This document shows, piece by piece, positions 22,301-34,362 of a DNA stretch of 64,000 bases. The position numbers were made by a program, and so were the translations under genes. Where the stretch lies: contig JAANDG010000113.1 of NCBI GenBank assembly GCA_036852015.1, positions 1-64,000 on the forward strand. The letters are read 5' to 3'. The notes under the pieces were generated by a model. That model saw only the letters and a program-made list of their open reading frames with translations. It had not been told where the DNA came from and did no database searches. This DNA is from Pelodera strongyloides. Its lineage: Eukaryota; Nematoda; Chromadorea; Rhabditida; Rhabditidae. The stretch's first letter is position 1. Every line of letters starts with the position of its first letter.

Positions 22301-25092
22301 CATAAAAAGCGGGGCAAAAACGTCGCGAAACGATGCGGTGAAAGAGTCGGAGAGACAGAGACGAGAAAGAAGGAAAATACTGAGAAATAAAGAGAGATTT
22401 TAGAGAATAAAGGCACAAAAGTACTGACGAGATATCTGTGGCATAGCCATTCACAAAAGACAAACTATATTGAAAAGCTGCCGTGGAACAGTGTTGGAGT
22501 GACGTAAAAAGTGGGCGAAAGCTGCCGGAAAACGTAAAAAGATGAAATGAAAATTGGAAATAATTAGAAAGGCAAAAGCTAACAGCAAACATCTCAAAGT
22601 GTTGCGAACATCGGTGCTAGTTCAACTTTTCTTTTAAAGCGGAATACCGGCCGGTTTTGAAACACATCGAGCAGACCAGCATTCTCATGCAGCTTAAGCA
22701 AATGAACATAAAGTAGAATAAAAAATCGAGCTAAATTCGAGCAAATTAGCATAAATAAGTGAGGATTCAGTTGCCCGATGCGTTTAAAACTGGGGGAGCC
22801 CTCGCTTTAAAAAAATCCAGAGATGGTTAGAGCTCGTGGAATCCTAGTTACACGGGAAATTTTACATAGTTTTGCTATAATACACTATCCAATAAACTGC
22901 TCAGTGTCACTTCATAAGACAAAAATAACAAAAATAACTATTTTTTTTCTAAATTCCTTCTCTCCTGGGGGACTTCAGCCGCAGTTTCCGAACAAAATAT
23001 TTAAAAATCATTCTAGGGACATATTCAATATTATTCAAATCTGACACCAAACTTCAAACTCCGACACCAAACTTCAAACTCCAAACTTCAAACTCCAAAA
23101 CCCTACCTGTCATCATGGCTACCGTAGTCTGTCGGAGTGAGTACTGTGTAATGAACTGCTTCATATCGTGGATGCAGCCCTCCTCCCCCTGCACCATAAA
23201 GTCGTCGAGTTCCGCAGGATCGTCAAGCGTTGTAATCTCCTTCATTGGCGTCCGTTGACTCCGGATCGGTCGACCGCCGCAACTGAAAATCAATAAATCA
23301 ATAAATGGTCAATTAATCGATAAATTACCAATCAATCGATAAATGGTCAATTAATAGATAAATTACCGATCAATCGATAAATTACCAATCAATAGAAAAA
23401 TAACGCAATGAACCGATAATAAATAGAATTCATTCAAATATGTGCAAAATAAGGACGCACTTTTCGGTTAGACCCTTGTTTTTTGCAAAATAACTAAGAT
23501 ATCACTTCACAAAAATGGGAGATAGAGTAAGTTCAAAATAACGAAAAAAAGTCTACTGTTTGGAAAATAATTCTGCTCTCCTGGGAAAAAAACCCTTTAC
23601 TGTAAGTAGTTTCCAAAACATAAAACAACTTATTAATAATACTGAAAAAACATTTTGACGTAAAGAAACCCACAATTATAGGATAACTGTAGGATACGTA
23701 CTACTCTTTCTACGAGTCTATGTCTATAGTTATAGTGCTGTAGTATTAAATTGATGCTTAAACTGATAATAAAAAATACCTCCGAGCAACTCAGGAATGT
23801 AAGTAAAGGCTAAGGTTACAAAACACAGCAAACTACAATTTTCTATGCAGCGATATAAACCGTAGATTATCTCTAACTTACGCTTTTTGTGCTGATATTT
23901 CTCTAGCAAGGGGATAATCTGTGAAATCCTCGTATGGGATCAATAGGTGTTCGTACGTCCGGTACTACAGTAACTCATTACAGTAACCACGTTACGTACA
24001 TAGAGGTTGTGTATAATATATAGCACCCTGTTACCGTACCTCGAAGACGATTCGTACGAAGTTTGGTGTAGGAGTGCCGATGAGTGCTCAGCTGACGATG
24101 GTAGGGGTACCATTTGGGAAGATGACCTCTCCGGACTGCTGCACATTGCAGGCGATGACGCGGATATTGTCACCGGCACGGGCGCCTAAATTGATTATCG
24201 ATTGATTTTTATCGATTGATTTTTATCGATTGATTTGTATTTAATCTACGAGTTTATTGATTTTTGGTCAAGATGAAAAAGGTTGCGAACAAGCTCTTGA
24301 CAGTATAAAAATCATCGATCGCTACTTCTTACCGAAAGGTTGACTAGTAAAAATAAGAGCACATACAGTGGGATATTTCAAAGCAGTATTGTACCTACTT
24401 TGGAAAATTTGCATATGATACGCATATCCCATGTATCCTATGTAAATTTGGTGCCGGAGGCTCCGGACGGGCACCAAATTTGCATAGGATACATAGGATT
24501 TGGGTATCGTGTGCAAATTTCCCAAAGTAGGTATACAATACGGATTTAATCATAAGATGTGCACAGTTCCAACCTGCGATCGCAAATGTTGTAATAGAAT
24601 TGGACTCTGCGATGCGGCTTCTGATACCGGAGGCGTTGCGTCGAACATCTTTGAATTTGGGGCAATAAGTGCGGCTAGGGCTTCGCTTTGCGCACGCGCC
24701 TGATCAAGGTCTGACTCTATTTGCTCCAGCGTCCGGAATGCCTGAAGTATAAAATGTAATGATAAGTTAACTATCAAATATAGTAGATCACAATAAATCT
24801 ATACTTTGAAGTTTGTTTCGAATTACTGTACCATGTTTTGACTAGTGTGATATAGGTATACTGCCGCGCTGGTTCGATAGATAGACTTGATATATCATAA
24901 TAAAGGTAATTTTAATATATACTTGTTACTAGGACTATAACCCTAATCAATCAATAAATGCAATTGGCACAACGTAAAGCGTAAACCCGTAACTAAAACG
25001 AAATCCATTACCTCTAATATAGCATCTGATGTGATTCCCGTACTCCGCAACCTCCGTATTAATTCCAATTGTTCAACTGTGAAGAGGTTCAT
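14622..25092 (-). CDS. HMBOX1: HMBOX1/HOT1-type homeobox protein (10 exons, 506 aa)
   Basis: DNA-binding nuclear protein of the HNF1-class homeobox group. In mammals HMBOX1 acts as a transcription factor and binds telomeric repeats. Exons in transcript order: 25092-25012, 24741-24574, 24185-24040, 23282-23107, 21341-21222, 17664-17589, 17327-17200, 15494-15301, 15208-15089, 14933-14622. All introns are GT-AG, and the exons sum to 1521 nt (506 codons plus TAA) with matching phases at every join. Residues 4-35 (FTVEQLELIRRLRSTGI) match the N-terminal helical region of vertebrate HMBOX1. Residues 170-222 form the POU-like domain (VAMMTGVSQPYISKLLNG). Residues 252-327 form the atypical homeodomain, with its enlarged helix 2-3 segment and recognition helix NWFANKRKELRRK. 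The last 140 residues are Ser/Pro/Gln-rich. The ATG sits 2 nt after TTATCAG, suggesting trans-splicing or one more 5' exon. A telomere-type array lies in the intron between 17589 and 17327. Confidence 0.93.
15513..15735 (+). mobile_element. SINE-like repeat, family S1, with tRNA-like head
   Basis: The head has an A-box-like TGGTCCAGTAGA (15518-15530) and a B box GAGTTCGGTTCTGG (15561-15574). The shared S1 tail follows, ending in AATAAGGGTGCACGCTCGTG. It lies in an intron of the HMBOX1-type gene, about 20 bp from the 15494 exon. The tRNA head and common tail support a SINE. Confidence 0.65.
17528..17566. repeat. interstitial telomere-type repeat in HMBOX1 intron
   Basis: About six TAAGCC units with one CATAAGCC variant, within the intron separating the two exons that encode the homeodomain start (17664-17589 and 17327-17200). 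Confidence 0.85.
18026..18117. repeat. (CT)n microsatellite
   Basis: CT run with TTCC interruptions in a large intron of the HMBOX1-type gene. Confidence 0.9.
18561..18702. repeat. repeat family M6
   Basis: Carries the M6 core (CCCAAAAATTCGGTGTGATT, TACCGTATTTCTGCACGAAA, TATATAATATGAAAAA) and the right end CATACTTGGAAACCCCCAT. The left terminus is eroded. Intronic. Confidence 0.75.
19783..19892. repeat. (GA)n microsatellite
   Basis: Long GAGAGA/GAAAGA tract in an HMBOX1 intron. It creates long open frames on both strands that are not genes. Confidence 0.9.
21406..21545 (+). mobile_element. SINE-like repeat, family S1, 5'-truncated
   Basis: Tail-only S1 copy: GAAGACGTCGAGCA, CATCTGGAACTCGTCG, GGACCTCTGCGGAACATG and CCCTTGCATAAAGGAGCACG. 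In an HMBOX1 intron. Confidence 0.6.
22634..22810. repeat. MITE, family M1
   Basis: TTAA-flanked M1 copy with a degraded right inverted repeat (CTGGGGGAGCCCTCGCTTTAA). In the HMBOX1 intron between exons 23107 and 21341. Confidence 0.82.
24377..24549. repeat. MITE, family M2
   Basis: Same arms as 407-578 (GTATTGTACCTACTTTGG and its inverse). The left TTAA is mutated to TCAA. It abuts the 24574 exon boundary of the HMBOX1-type gene. Confidence 0.8.
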
Positions 25093-25544
25093 GCCTGATA
25101 ATGATATCGATTAATATTTTGCAGAAAATCAATAACTTGGGGAAAGCATAAAAGGATGTAAGCAAGTTGTGTCCATACAAAAATAATAATAATAATCTGG
25201 CAAGTAGCCAATGACGGCCCATATATTAGATACAGTAGTCAAGCACGGGAGAAATAGTACGTAGGGAGTGGAGACCGAGGAATTCTTCAGGGGGTTTAGA
25301 TATTGAGCGCTCGGATCTATATACGGAAACGCAAGCATATTATGATATTTACCACAATATGGGGACATGCGTCAACATACGGTGGTGATACGGTATAATG
25401 GGAGGGAAATAAAATAAAGTTGTGCTGAGTATCAGGGAGATGAATCGGAACTTTTTTTGCTTACAAATTTTGTGGATATTTCAAAGATGCGGCCATCAAC
25501 AACACTGTAAGTAAAATAAAACGATAGTCATCGATTATTCAAGG

Positions 25545-25718
25545 TTAAAGCGAAATACCGGCCGGTTTTCGAAACACATCGGCTACACCAGCATTCGTAT
25601 GCAGCTTATGCAAAAGAACATAAATTAGAATAAAAAATCGAGCTAAATTCGAGCAACTTAGAATACGTAAGAATGCAGTTGACCGCGATTCAAAAAACCG
25701 GCCGGTATTTCGCTTTAA
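25545..25718. repeat. MITE, family M1
   Basis: TTAA-flanked M1 copy with intact CCGGCCGG-containing inverted repeats. Its right TTAA is also the left TTAA of the M5 element at 25715. Confidence 0.88.
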
Positions 25719-26132
25719 AGGGTCAGGCCCATTTCAAATGACCCCTATTTTTGATGATTCCATCTGATTCTCCATGTCAAATATAGTAGGATGAAATATT
25801 TTTCTATTTTTCAAGCGCAAAATTCACGCAGTATTCAGCAATATACCCCTGCCAGTCATACCCAACTATTTACCGCATTTGTCACGCCCCTTCGCGCTAA
25901 TTGGGCAATATGCTCTATTGGGCGTGGCAATTGCGATATCGGCGAATCAGCGCGAATGGGCGTGCCAACTGCGATGGATAGCTGTGTATGACTGCTCACG
26001 GTAAATTGCTGAATAATGAGTGATTTTTGCGCTTGAAAATTAGAAAATTATTGCATCCTACTATATTTGACATGGAGAATCAGATGGAATCATCAAAAAT
26101 AGGGGTCATTTGAAATGGGCCTGACCCTTTAA
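25715..26132. repeat. long inverted-repeat MITE, family M5
   Basis: A 418 bp element flanked by TTAA with inverted arms of about 100 bp that are almost identical. They begin AGGGTCAGGCCCATTTC and run through CTCCATGTCAAATATAG. The unique centre is short and non-coding. Near-identity of the arms suggests recent insertion. Confidence 0.9.
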
Positions 26133-26447
26133 ACGTCACTTGGCTTGTGTTTTACGCATAGCAATAAGTAGATAATTAATGCAAACAGCACAATCTAGTA
26201 TCCTATCAGCTAACCGAACTAAAGTAAAATACGAATAAATAATCTGTGTATCGATGTCTGATCTGAATGCTGACTTTCCAAATTTGGCTTTTACGCGAGT
26301 TACGGTAACTGGTTGGGGATAAAGAAAATCCCAAATTCTCTGATGCGGAACACAAACCGCGTACTAATAAACATAATCATGATGATAATAAGTTGGATGA
26401 TTTATTCCTTATGTGCAAAAATACGAAAATACCAACAGGTTCACTCA

Positions 26448-26664
26448 TCTCTATATAGAAAAGTTTATCATGTCGGAAACGAAATCCATAATACGTTTCA
26501 AGGATTTGATCTACAAAGTTGAACTTTTCGCAACTCCAAAATACGTAAAATGAGTCTCAGTACCTTATAGGCAATACGTTTCAAACGTTTCATAAAAGTA
26601 TGTCCATTTTTTTGAGACCTGTGGTAGTATTGGAAAGTCGCCTCAGGCGGCGATAGCCGTCTGG
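26448..26664 (+). mobile_element. Helitron-like element H4
   Basis: The 3' end is clear: GTCGCCTCAGGCGGCGATAG, then CCGTCTGG|T. The interior keeps GGAAACGAAATCC and AATACGTTTCAA. The 5' end (A|TCTCTATATAG) is my best guess. Confidence 0.6.
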
Positions 26665-26962
26665 TTGGATATGTCTGCATTTCTGATAAAAACATATTCG
26701 CCCAGATCACAGTTTACAATAAGGTTGAATAACTTCATGTTCGTAAGTAGGACAATATGATACGTTTTCAGAGAAATAAGAGATAATAACTAAGGGCATA
26801 TCTGTTCTAAATCGTCACTTCCGCTACACCCACAAATGTACGTAAACTGTGCTGATCCACATAGAGAATGATGTTGTAATCACTTTATTATCCGCGAAAT
26901 AGCAAGTACCTATTGATACGCTGGTTGGTTATTTCCGGCTATCAGGAACGGAAAAGAAAACG

Positions 26963-27036
<74 letters not shown>
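26963..27036. repeat. poly(A) run of about 74
   Basis: Uninterrupted A homopolymer. No target duplication or polyadenylation signal was recognised around it. It may be a retroposon tail or a sequencing/assembly artefact. Confidence 0.9.
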
Positions 27037-27038
<2 letters not shown>

Positions 27039-27468
27039 AATTTTATATTTTAATTCAACAAACGCGGGTAACTAACTCTACATTGAAAAGGCCTTGAGCA
27101 TAAATCTGAACTCAACACTACTCTCCACACTACATATATAGCCATGTCAAATAGACGTAGGCGCTTCAAAGGTAATTAAGTAAGCTTGTCAATTAGCGAC
27201 CGTGGGAAGTAAATGCGTGGTTGTATCTTTTGTCCCATTCTTGGACAATGACCATTATTTTATCATATTATCGTCTGATAATTAAGCCTTATTTCCGACC
27301 ATAATTGCATGAATTGAAGTGAGCAAAGCACAATATCCACGAAATTATGTAATATGGATCAGAGGTTTTTAGGCGTCCCTGACGTACATTCTAACGTCGC
27401 ACACGTTTGACCACATCTAAGACACCTGTCATCTATAAGTTATAGATTAGGAACGCTGAGCCTACTTT

Positions 27469-27640
27469 TTAAAGCAGTATTGTACCTAGTTTGGGAAATT
27501 TGCAGATGATACGCATATCCTATATATTCTTTGTAAATTTGGTGCCGGAAACTTGCCAGTCGGGCACCAAAAATTGCATAGATAGATAGGATATGCGTAT
27601 CATATGCAAATTTCCCAAACTAGGTACAATACGGCTTTAA
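27469..27640. repeat. MITE, family M2
   Basis: TTAA-flanked copy with ends AGCAGTATTGTACCTAGTTT and its inverse GGTACAATACGGCT. Confidence 0.85.
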
Positions 27641-28843
27641 CTTGCGCTATAAGGGCGAGCTTCCATCCAGATTCAATTAAAACGATGTTATGGAAATATC
27701 TTCCCCGTGGTTCTCTAGAAAAAGAATAAAATACGATGATAACATTTCATTTAAATTATCTCCTTGATGTAATAAATTATTATTATAGTAAGGTAGACTA
27801 AATACCGGTCAACAAATTAATACAACATGATGACTCCTATGTCACTGAGACTGAGCATCCAATTTTGTGGATATTCGAGGAAACAAAGTTCCTTTTCTAT
27901 TTACACATTTATATAATTGAGCCTTTTCACATACTACATTTTATCCACTTAATTATTGGAAGAACATAATTTTTAAGCGAGGATGTAAGTCACCCTCTTG
28001 TTTACACCTTTTTCACTACTAAACCAAGAAAAGGGCATCTCGTAAGTACTCGGAAAAGTTAAAGCATAATTTCCCATTTATTAGATACAATTATGAAATA
28101 CATTCGAAACTACAGTAGGATAACATATACGCTATGCTATAAACAGACATCACACAAACTCACAAACAAGCAGCCTGGGGCTAGAACTCGGAAAGAAAAT
28201 ACATTAATTTCATAGTAATCCCGGTTATGCTCTGTATAACCACTTATTTAGTAAACATAGATAAGTGCAAAAGTTACATAATACCGTAATTAATACCATT
28301 TCCGGTTATGTCTATAGTACCTACAATGTACCGTGATGAGTAGCAGTGGTACGGTGTAAACCTAATTTACACTGCACGAGAACATTTGGCATTTGGAGTG
28401 ACCCAAAGTCTTGCAACTATAGCTAGAAAGGAGATTATCTTGTAGCTTGTCTCAAAGATTTTAAATTTAAATCCGCTGGAACAAACTATCACACTGGCTT
28501 ACCCAGACGATGTTGAGTAGGTGGGATAAAAGATAAAACACAAAAGATAAAAGATAAACCCGAACAAAGAAACCCTTCACAAAAGCGAGCTAAAGAGAAA
28601 GTATAATATATTAATCCCGTAAAGCAATTAAGTGATTAGCATATCACAATCCGGTATTAGCTGGCCTTTACAAGTTTTCACATTGAACCCATATACGCAT
28701 ATGAAATAAAAAGCGCCGTCTTAGTATAAAGCGAAAAAAATGCGGAAGAAAGAGATATTGAACTTGCAGGGGGTTTACACTGCAGATCAGAGTAAAACGA
28801 TTCCATTGCTTCGTTGTTTGAAGTTATTATGGAGGTTTAAAAT

Positions 28844-29023
28844 TTAAAGCAAAATCCCGACCGGTTTTTTGAAACACATCGAGTAGGCCAGCATTCTTAT
28901 GCAGATTATACAAATGAACACAAATTAGAATAAAAAGTCGAGCTAAATTCGAAATTAGCATAAATACGTAAGAATTCAGTTGTCCACGATGCGTTTCAAA
29001 AACCGGCCGGTATTTCGCTTTAA
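28844..29023. repeat. MITE, family M1
   Basis: TTAA-flanked. The left repeat carries changes (AGCAAAATCCCGACCGG); the right one is intact. Confidence 0.85.
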
Positions 29024-29718
29024 GTGAAACAATTAGCGTCTACAAGCAGACAAAGTAAGCTAAATTTATTCTGCATTACAATAAAAAAGCAGGGCTGACT
29101 CTAAATATCATATCCTGCTAGATTAATATAATGATGATATTATTTATCACAAATACACGTAAAACAAATCAACAAAGAACAAAGTAATAATCATCAAAAA
29201 ATATTTGTAATGCTGGGACACTGGGGAGCATACACCAAAGCATGTAACGAAAAACAGAGATCTACATATATAGCGTAATAGCATGAACCTTACTAGCTAG
29301 CAGTGCAAAGTTTATAATAATAATAACATTTTCGAAATGATATTTTTATGTTTAATCCGTTTATTGATGTACATCATCTTACGCATATCACGTTCTATAT
29401 AATTTGTTAGTTTAATTTATTTAATTGACTTATTTTTATTTTAAGTGTAATTGCTTATCCCACTTTGGTACAGTATACCTTTTCTCCCATTTTTCTTCCG
29501 GGTAATTTATGAAAATAAATAATAAAATAAATTTGATAAAATAAAAGTCCCAGGAAGCCTAAACCCAGGTGAGTTTTTATGTATTATGAAATCGAGAGTA
29601 AATTTATTCCGCGAAATTACTATAGTTGAGTGCATATTATCCCAATTATTGGTGTGTGGGGTTTGTTCTGCACTCTGAGGACATATCTAACTAAAAGCGT
29701 TGTCTGAAGCAGTATGTT

Positions 29719-29897
29719 TTAAAGCGAAATACCGGCGGGTTTTTGAAACACATCGGGTACACCAACATTCTTATGCAGCATATGCAAATAAACATAAATT
29801 TGAATAAAAAATCGAGCTAAATTTGAGCAAATTAGCGTAACGGTACGAATGCAGTTGCCCACGATGCGTTTCAGAAAACGGCCGGCATTTCGCTTTG
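29719..29897. repeat. MITE, family M1
   Basis: Left TTAA present, right one mutated (CTTTGA). Typical M1 interior with GCATATGCAAATAAACATAAA. Confidence 0.82.
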
Positions 29898-30128
29898 ACG
29901 TTGGACAGTAGTTAGAGTGCGCATATAATTAAGCGTAATTTCATAGTAAACTCAAACAATAAGCAGGACAATTAAGTGCACTGGAATTACAATTCAATGT
30001 ATTGTTTTTATAAGATAATCCCACTACTCTAAAGTACCCATTCTATTCAGCACACAGTCTAGGGAAACAGCTTATACGTTGCACCTGGGCTATTATTTTA
30101 CTTTACTCAAATGTTTTATTTAAAAAAT

Positions 30129-30160
30129 TTAAAGCGAAATATCACCAGGTTCGCAATCCA
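30129..30160. repeat. M1 MITE end fragment
   Basis: TTAAAGCGAAATATCACCAGG matches only the first part of M1; the rest is missing. Confidence 0.5.
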
Positions 30161-31279
30161 GAAGACTTTTCAATATTAAGTTTAGTATCAATATCATTCC
30201 AATTCTAGTAATAAATATAATGTTTTTGAGAAATTTGTTCCTTGGTGTAATAGTACATAAGTAAGAGAACGATGGTGAATCATGACAGAGAAAATTAGCT
30301 AGTTCAATGAGTTAAACCAATTTATCAAAATCATCATATTTGTAGTAGTAAATTGATCAAATGTTGAAATAAATAGTGAACTCTATGAGATGTTTGGAAT
30401 AGTTTTTTTATTACAAAAACGACATTTTTTAAGAAAAATAACCAACATTTTTCTACTTAATTATCACTATAATATGTTAGGCAATAGAGCGATTAACATT
30501 TTATTAAACTTTTAATATATCTGATGATCACTTGGTGTTTTTTTCCTTAGGTCCTTAGGTGTTTCATCTAACATGATCCTCCTAATCATTATATAGTTTG
30601 TGCAAAGGTTGAGTTACGTTTACTTGAAGAAAAGGTCGGGATTATCTCAAAATTATCATTATAATTGAAAAACCCAACTTTGGAACATCAGTTAGACCAG
30701 ACGGTAAAAAAACTTTGTGTTTTGGCTTTGGAACTAATTGGTGTTCATTTCTCAGGGGAAAATCAAAGAAACACATTGACAACTTTGCCATAACAAAAGT
30801 TGATGGACAGGTTAGAAAACAGGTATAAAACCTGTCAATTCATTTATTGATTTTGGACATTCATTGATTTATTGTTTTGTCACCCTGAATGTGTGCTTAT
30901 GGATATGAGTCTTTGTGCCCAGGGGTTAGTTTTCGCGCACGATTTCTTGCTATTTCCGCAGATTTATTTCGTTCACCAGTACCCCGCTGTGTTCTCGCGG
31001 CGCGAAATTTTTGCGCCAGCTCCTTGCCGCGCACCTTCCCCGGCACCAGTTTACCGTGCCTATAGCTTATATTATGGTTGTTGGCTACAAGCTACAACCG
31101 AAAACCTGGCTTCTCATCATAATAACATCATATAATATCAGAGTGTTTTGGTGTTCGGGAATCAATACCCTCTCCTCCCAATCTTTATAGTAACTGGAAA
31201 ATAGATGGGTAGTTGGAAAAATAGCAACATTTGCTTTGTTGTTCGTGAGCACACTCGGTGAACTATGCGGGGAGTACAG

Positions 31280-31575
31280 GGAGAGGGAGGAGAGAAGGAG
31301 GGAGAGGGAGAGAGAGAGAGAGGGAGATAGTAATAGGGAGGGAGAAAGGGAGGGAAAACATCGGGCACTAGTTAAATAAAAACATCAAAACACAACTATG
31401 AGGCCTGAACAACAACTACAGCTAGTACGAAGAACGAGCAGTTCAATAGGGCCAGGCAGGGAGACAACGGCGAGTGAGCACGCTAATTAGGAGGGAGAGG
31501 ACGTGGTGCAGACTCTCTCTCTATTTCTGACTTGAGAGAGAGGGAGAGAGAGAGAGGAGAGAGAGAGAGGGAGGC
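31280..31575. repeat. GA-rich microsatellites
   Basis: Two GA-rich tracts (31280-31350 and 31515-31575) with unremarkable sequence between them. Confidence 0.85.
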
Positions 31576-31912
31576 AGAGATCCAAAACACTGCAACATAA
31601 ACTCCCTAGGGTAATATAGAATTTCAGTAGAACAAGAACATAGAATTACGCAGGCTCGCATTCACAATAGATCGGGAATATTAGAAATTGGAATAAAAGG
31701 AAAATAGTTGCATCATCCCTAGATAACATAGTGGGAAGTAAATCCCTTACACGAAAGAACCTTTATCTTACTTATCCTAACCTTGCTGGCTAAGACAAAC
31801 CCCGAGTTCTAGTTCGAGAATGGTTAGAACATTTTTCCGTGATAATACACACATAACACGTTGCAATACTTAAAATATATTAAAGGGACTGTCATAGTCG
31901 CCTCTGCATCAT

Positions 31913-32082
31913 CTAAGCGGTATGGCACCTAGTTTTAAAACATGTGCTGGACAACTGCACTACCATGTATTATATGCAAATTATGTCCCATTCGGCGCCA
32001 GAAATGCACAGAAATTTGCGTATAATACATGGGAGCGCAGTTCTGCAGCAAGTGTTTCAAAACCACGTGCCAACCGCTTTAC
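31913..32082. repeat. MITE, family M3
   Basis: Ends AAGCGGTATGGCACCTAGTTT and its inverse AACCACGTGCCAACCGCTT. The arms hold CATGTATTATATGCAAATT and a CGGCGCC centre. The terminal TTAA is decayed on both sides. Confidence 0.75.
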
Positions 32083-33640
32083 ATTCCAAACCACATTGTA
32101 AAATAACCCCAGTCCTGTTTCTTTCCCTAACTATAAGCATGTTTTCTCCCAAAACTAACTTTCAAGTTTTTTTCTAACAAAGAAAACGTCCTGTTCTTGG
32201 AGAAAAAAAACAGAAAAGTGAAAAACACGGCTGTTCGAATCGAATGTGTTGTTGAACTAACAACAAGTTCAACAGGGTCAAAGTAACATATTTGACAAAA
32301 GGAAATGGGGTAAGAAGAGGGGGACATGTGACGTGTACTTTACAAAAAATATATATTATTTTCATCTTTACAAATTTAATTTCATATTGTCTTCCTAGGG
32401 CATCACACCAGATACACTAGAGCTACAAAAAATAGATTCAGAAGCGTCAAATATGAAAGGAAAGGGAATATACCTTTCGAAATTACAAATATATTTTACG
32501 CTGAAGTATTAATGTTTCAAAGCGAAAATAATCACAGTTCCTTCACTCATTTAGTTAGTTAGTGTTAATTACCGCGCTGTCTACCTTGTTGTAAATGCGA
32601 AGGAAAAAGACACAAAACCTACAAAACAATAGTTAGAAGTACAGTATCCCGCGGAGATTTGCATATTAATGGGCGGAGCATGGCGGTCATACTGTAGGCA
32701 CCTAGTCACGCACATAATGAGAGACGGCAGAGCAAGCGGGCGAACAAAAACCCATAGTAACCAATCCTGCTAATGTGAAGAGAGAGAGGCCTAGGTCTAA
32801 TACCTCAAAAATAACAAATATATCCACTTAGAAGAATGCAATAAAACACCAAAAATACAAATGAAATATAAGAGATATTTCGGCCACACTGGAAAAATGT
32901 CTTTGCCAGGTTGACCAATCATCAGCATCAGCTAATATACAGTACAGTAGTCCTTCCAACGACTCGTTCACTATTCGTATCGTTAGCATACCGTAATCCC
33001 AGTTCGAGGTCAAAAAGGCGGGAGTTTAAAAAAAGGTTGTCCCGGGTGCTCGCTCGGTCAGGTTGGTCTGGCCGGAGAGCTGGGGCAGTTCAACGCCTTG
33101 GTGGTCTACTATGAAAAGGGGCGGTGCCTGAGAGGAACACCCAGACGAGAGACAGAGTTTACGAAGAGAATCAGAGAATATAGAGATGGGAGAGAGATGA
33201 CAACAACGAGGGAGAGATCGGGAATGAAAAGTAGGGGAAAAAATGAACGAAAAACTGGTGCATTGGGGAAGGTTTTCAAGCAACGATTCTGAAAAGACAA
33301 TGTGAATTGAGTAGATTCTAGACGACGATACAGATGATGGAAATAGGAGTCATTTGGGGGAAGGCGAACGGTGTTCGCTCGGAGATTCCGACGTCAGACG
33401 AGGGAGAGATGATGGAATTTGGAGAGAAACTGAGAAAGAAGATGACTCAGAGACCTCGAGGCTGACCCCACAGCGAAAACGACGACCCACAGAACACATG
33501 AGCTGAAGAACGGGCGAGAGTTGCACTTTTTCATGGGAAAGGGGAGAGACAGCAGAGAAGCAGAAAAGAGGAGAAAGACGAATGTCATTGAAGATAGAGC
33601 AGACGAGCAGAGAGATTTGGAAACAGCAAGGGAGAATCGA

Positions 33641-33885
33641 CAGTAGAGAGAGAGGGAGAGGGAGAGGGAGGGAGAGAGAGAGAGAGAGAAAGCGAACGCC
33701 TTTACATTTGTTAGTTGCATAGTAGTGCTGTCTATTCCATGGACTCTTCACTCGGAAAGAGCAGGAATTATCAACATCTCTCTCCTCTCTCTCCTCTCGC
33801 TCTCTGTCTCTCTCTCCTCTCTCTCCTCTCTCTCCTCTCTCTCTGTCTCTCTCTCTGTCTCTCTCCCTCTCTCTCTTCTTCCCTT
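33641..33885. repeat. paired GA and CT tracts
   Basis: A GA tract (33641-33690) and a CT tract (33779-33885) face each other 90 bp apart, so they could pair as a large hairpin. The long frames they create on both strands are spurious. Confidence 0.85.
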
Positions 33886-34362
33886 TTTTGGACTGCAACT
33901 GCAGCCAGCATTCAGAGAGTATAGAGAGTACATCAGAGTTGGTCAGCCATTCAGAAAACACAGAATCGTTGGACTTCGTTGCATAGTAATAGCCTTCTTT
34001 AGTTCTTTTTTATATAGTACCGGAACTATGAGATTGTCGATTATTAGTCTGCACCCCATCACGAGGAATAGGATCAAATCATGACGACAAACGCCTATAA
34101 ACCAACTCAAAAAGTTCACCTTTTCTATAAAAATGGAGATCATCACAGACGAAGTCCTACAGTTGTAACATTTACTACTTTATTATATTACAAAAAAAGA
34201 TCAATTGAAAGCATATACGGGTCCTTGGAAAAGGTTTCCGAGGAACTAAAGAGATATAGGTAAAGATTAAAAAGCACATTACTACATATAGTCTGAGAAA
34301 GGGGTGTTTTTCTCATAGTTTACGGCAAACTAATTTGTAAAGTCTACGTAAGTATGATGAAA

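Noticed and set aside
33350..33961. 203-codon minus frame
   Set aside because: Produced by GA/CT repeats, mostly Arg/Glu/Ser/Leu runs; no splice logic.
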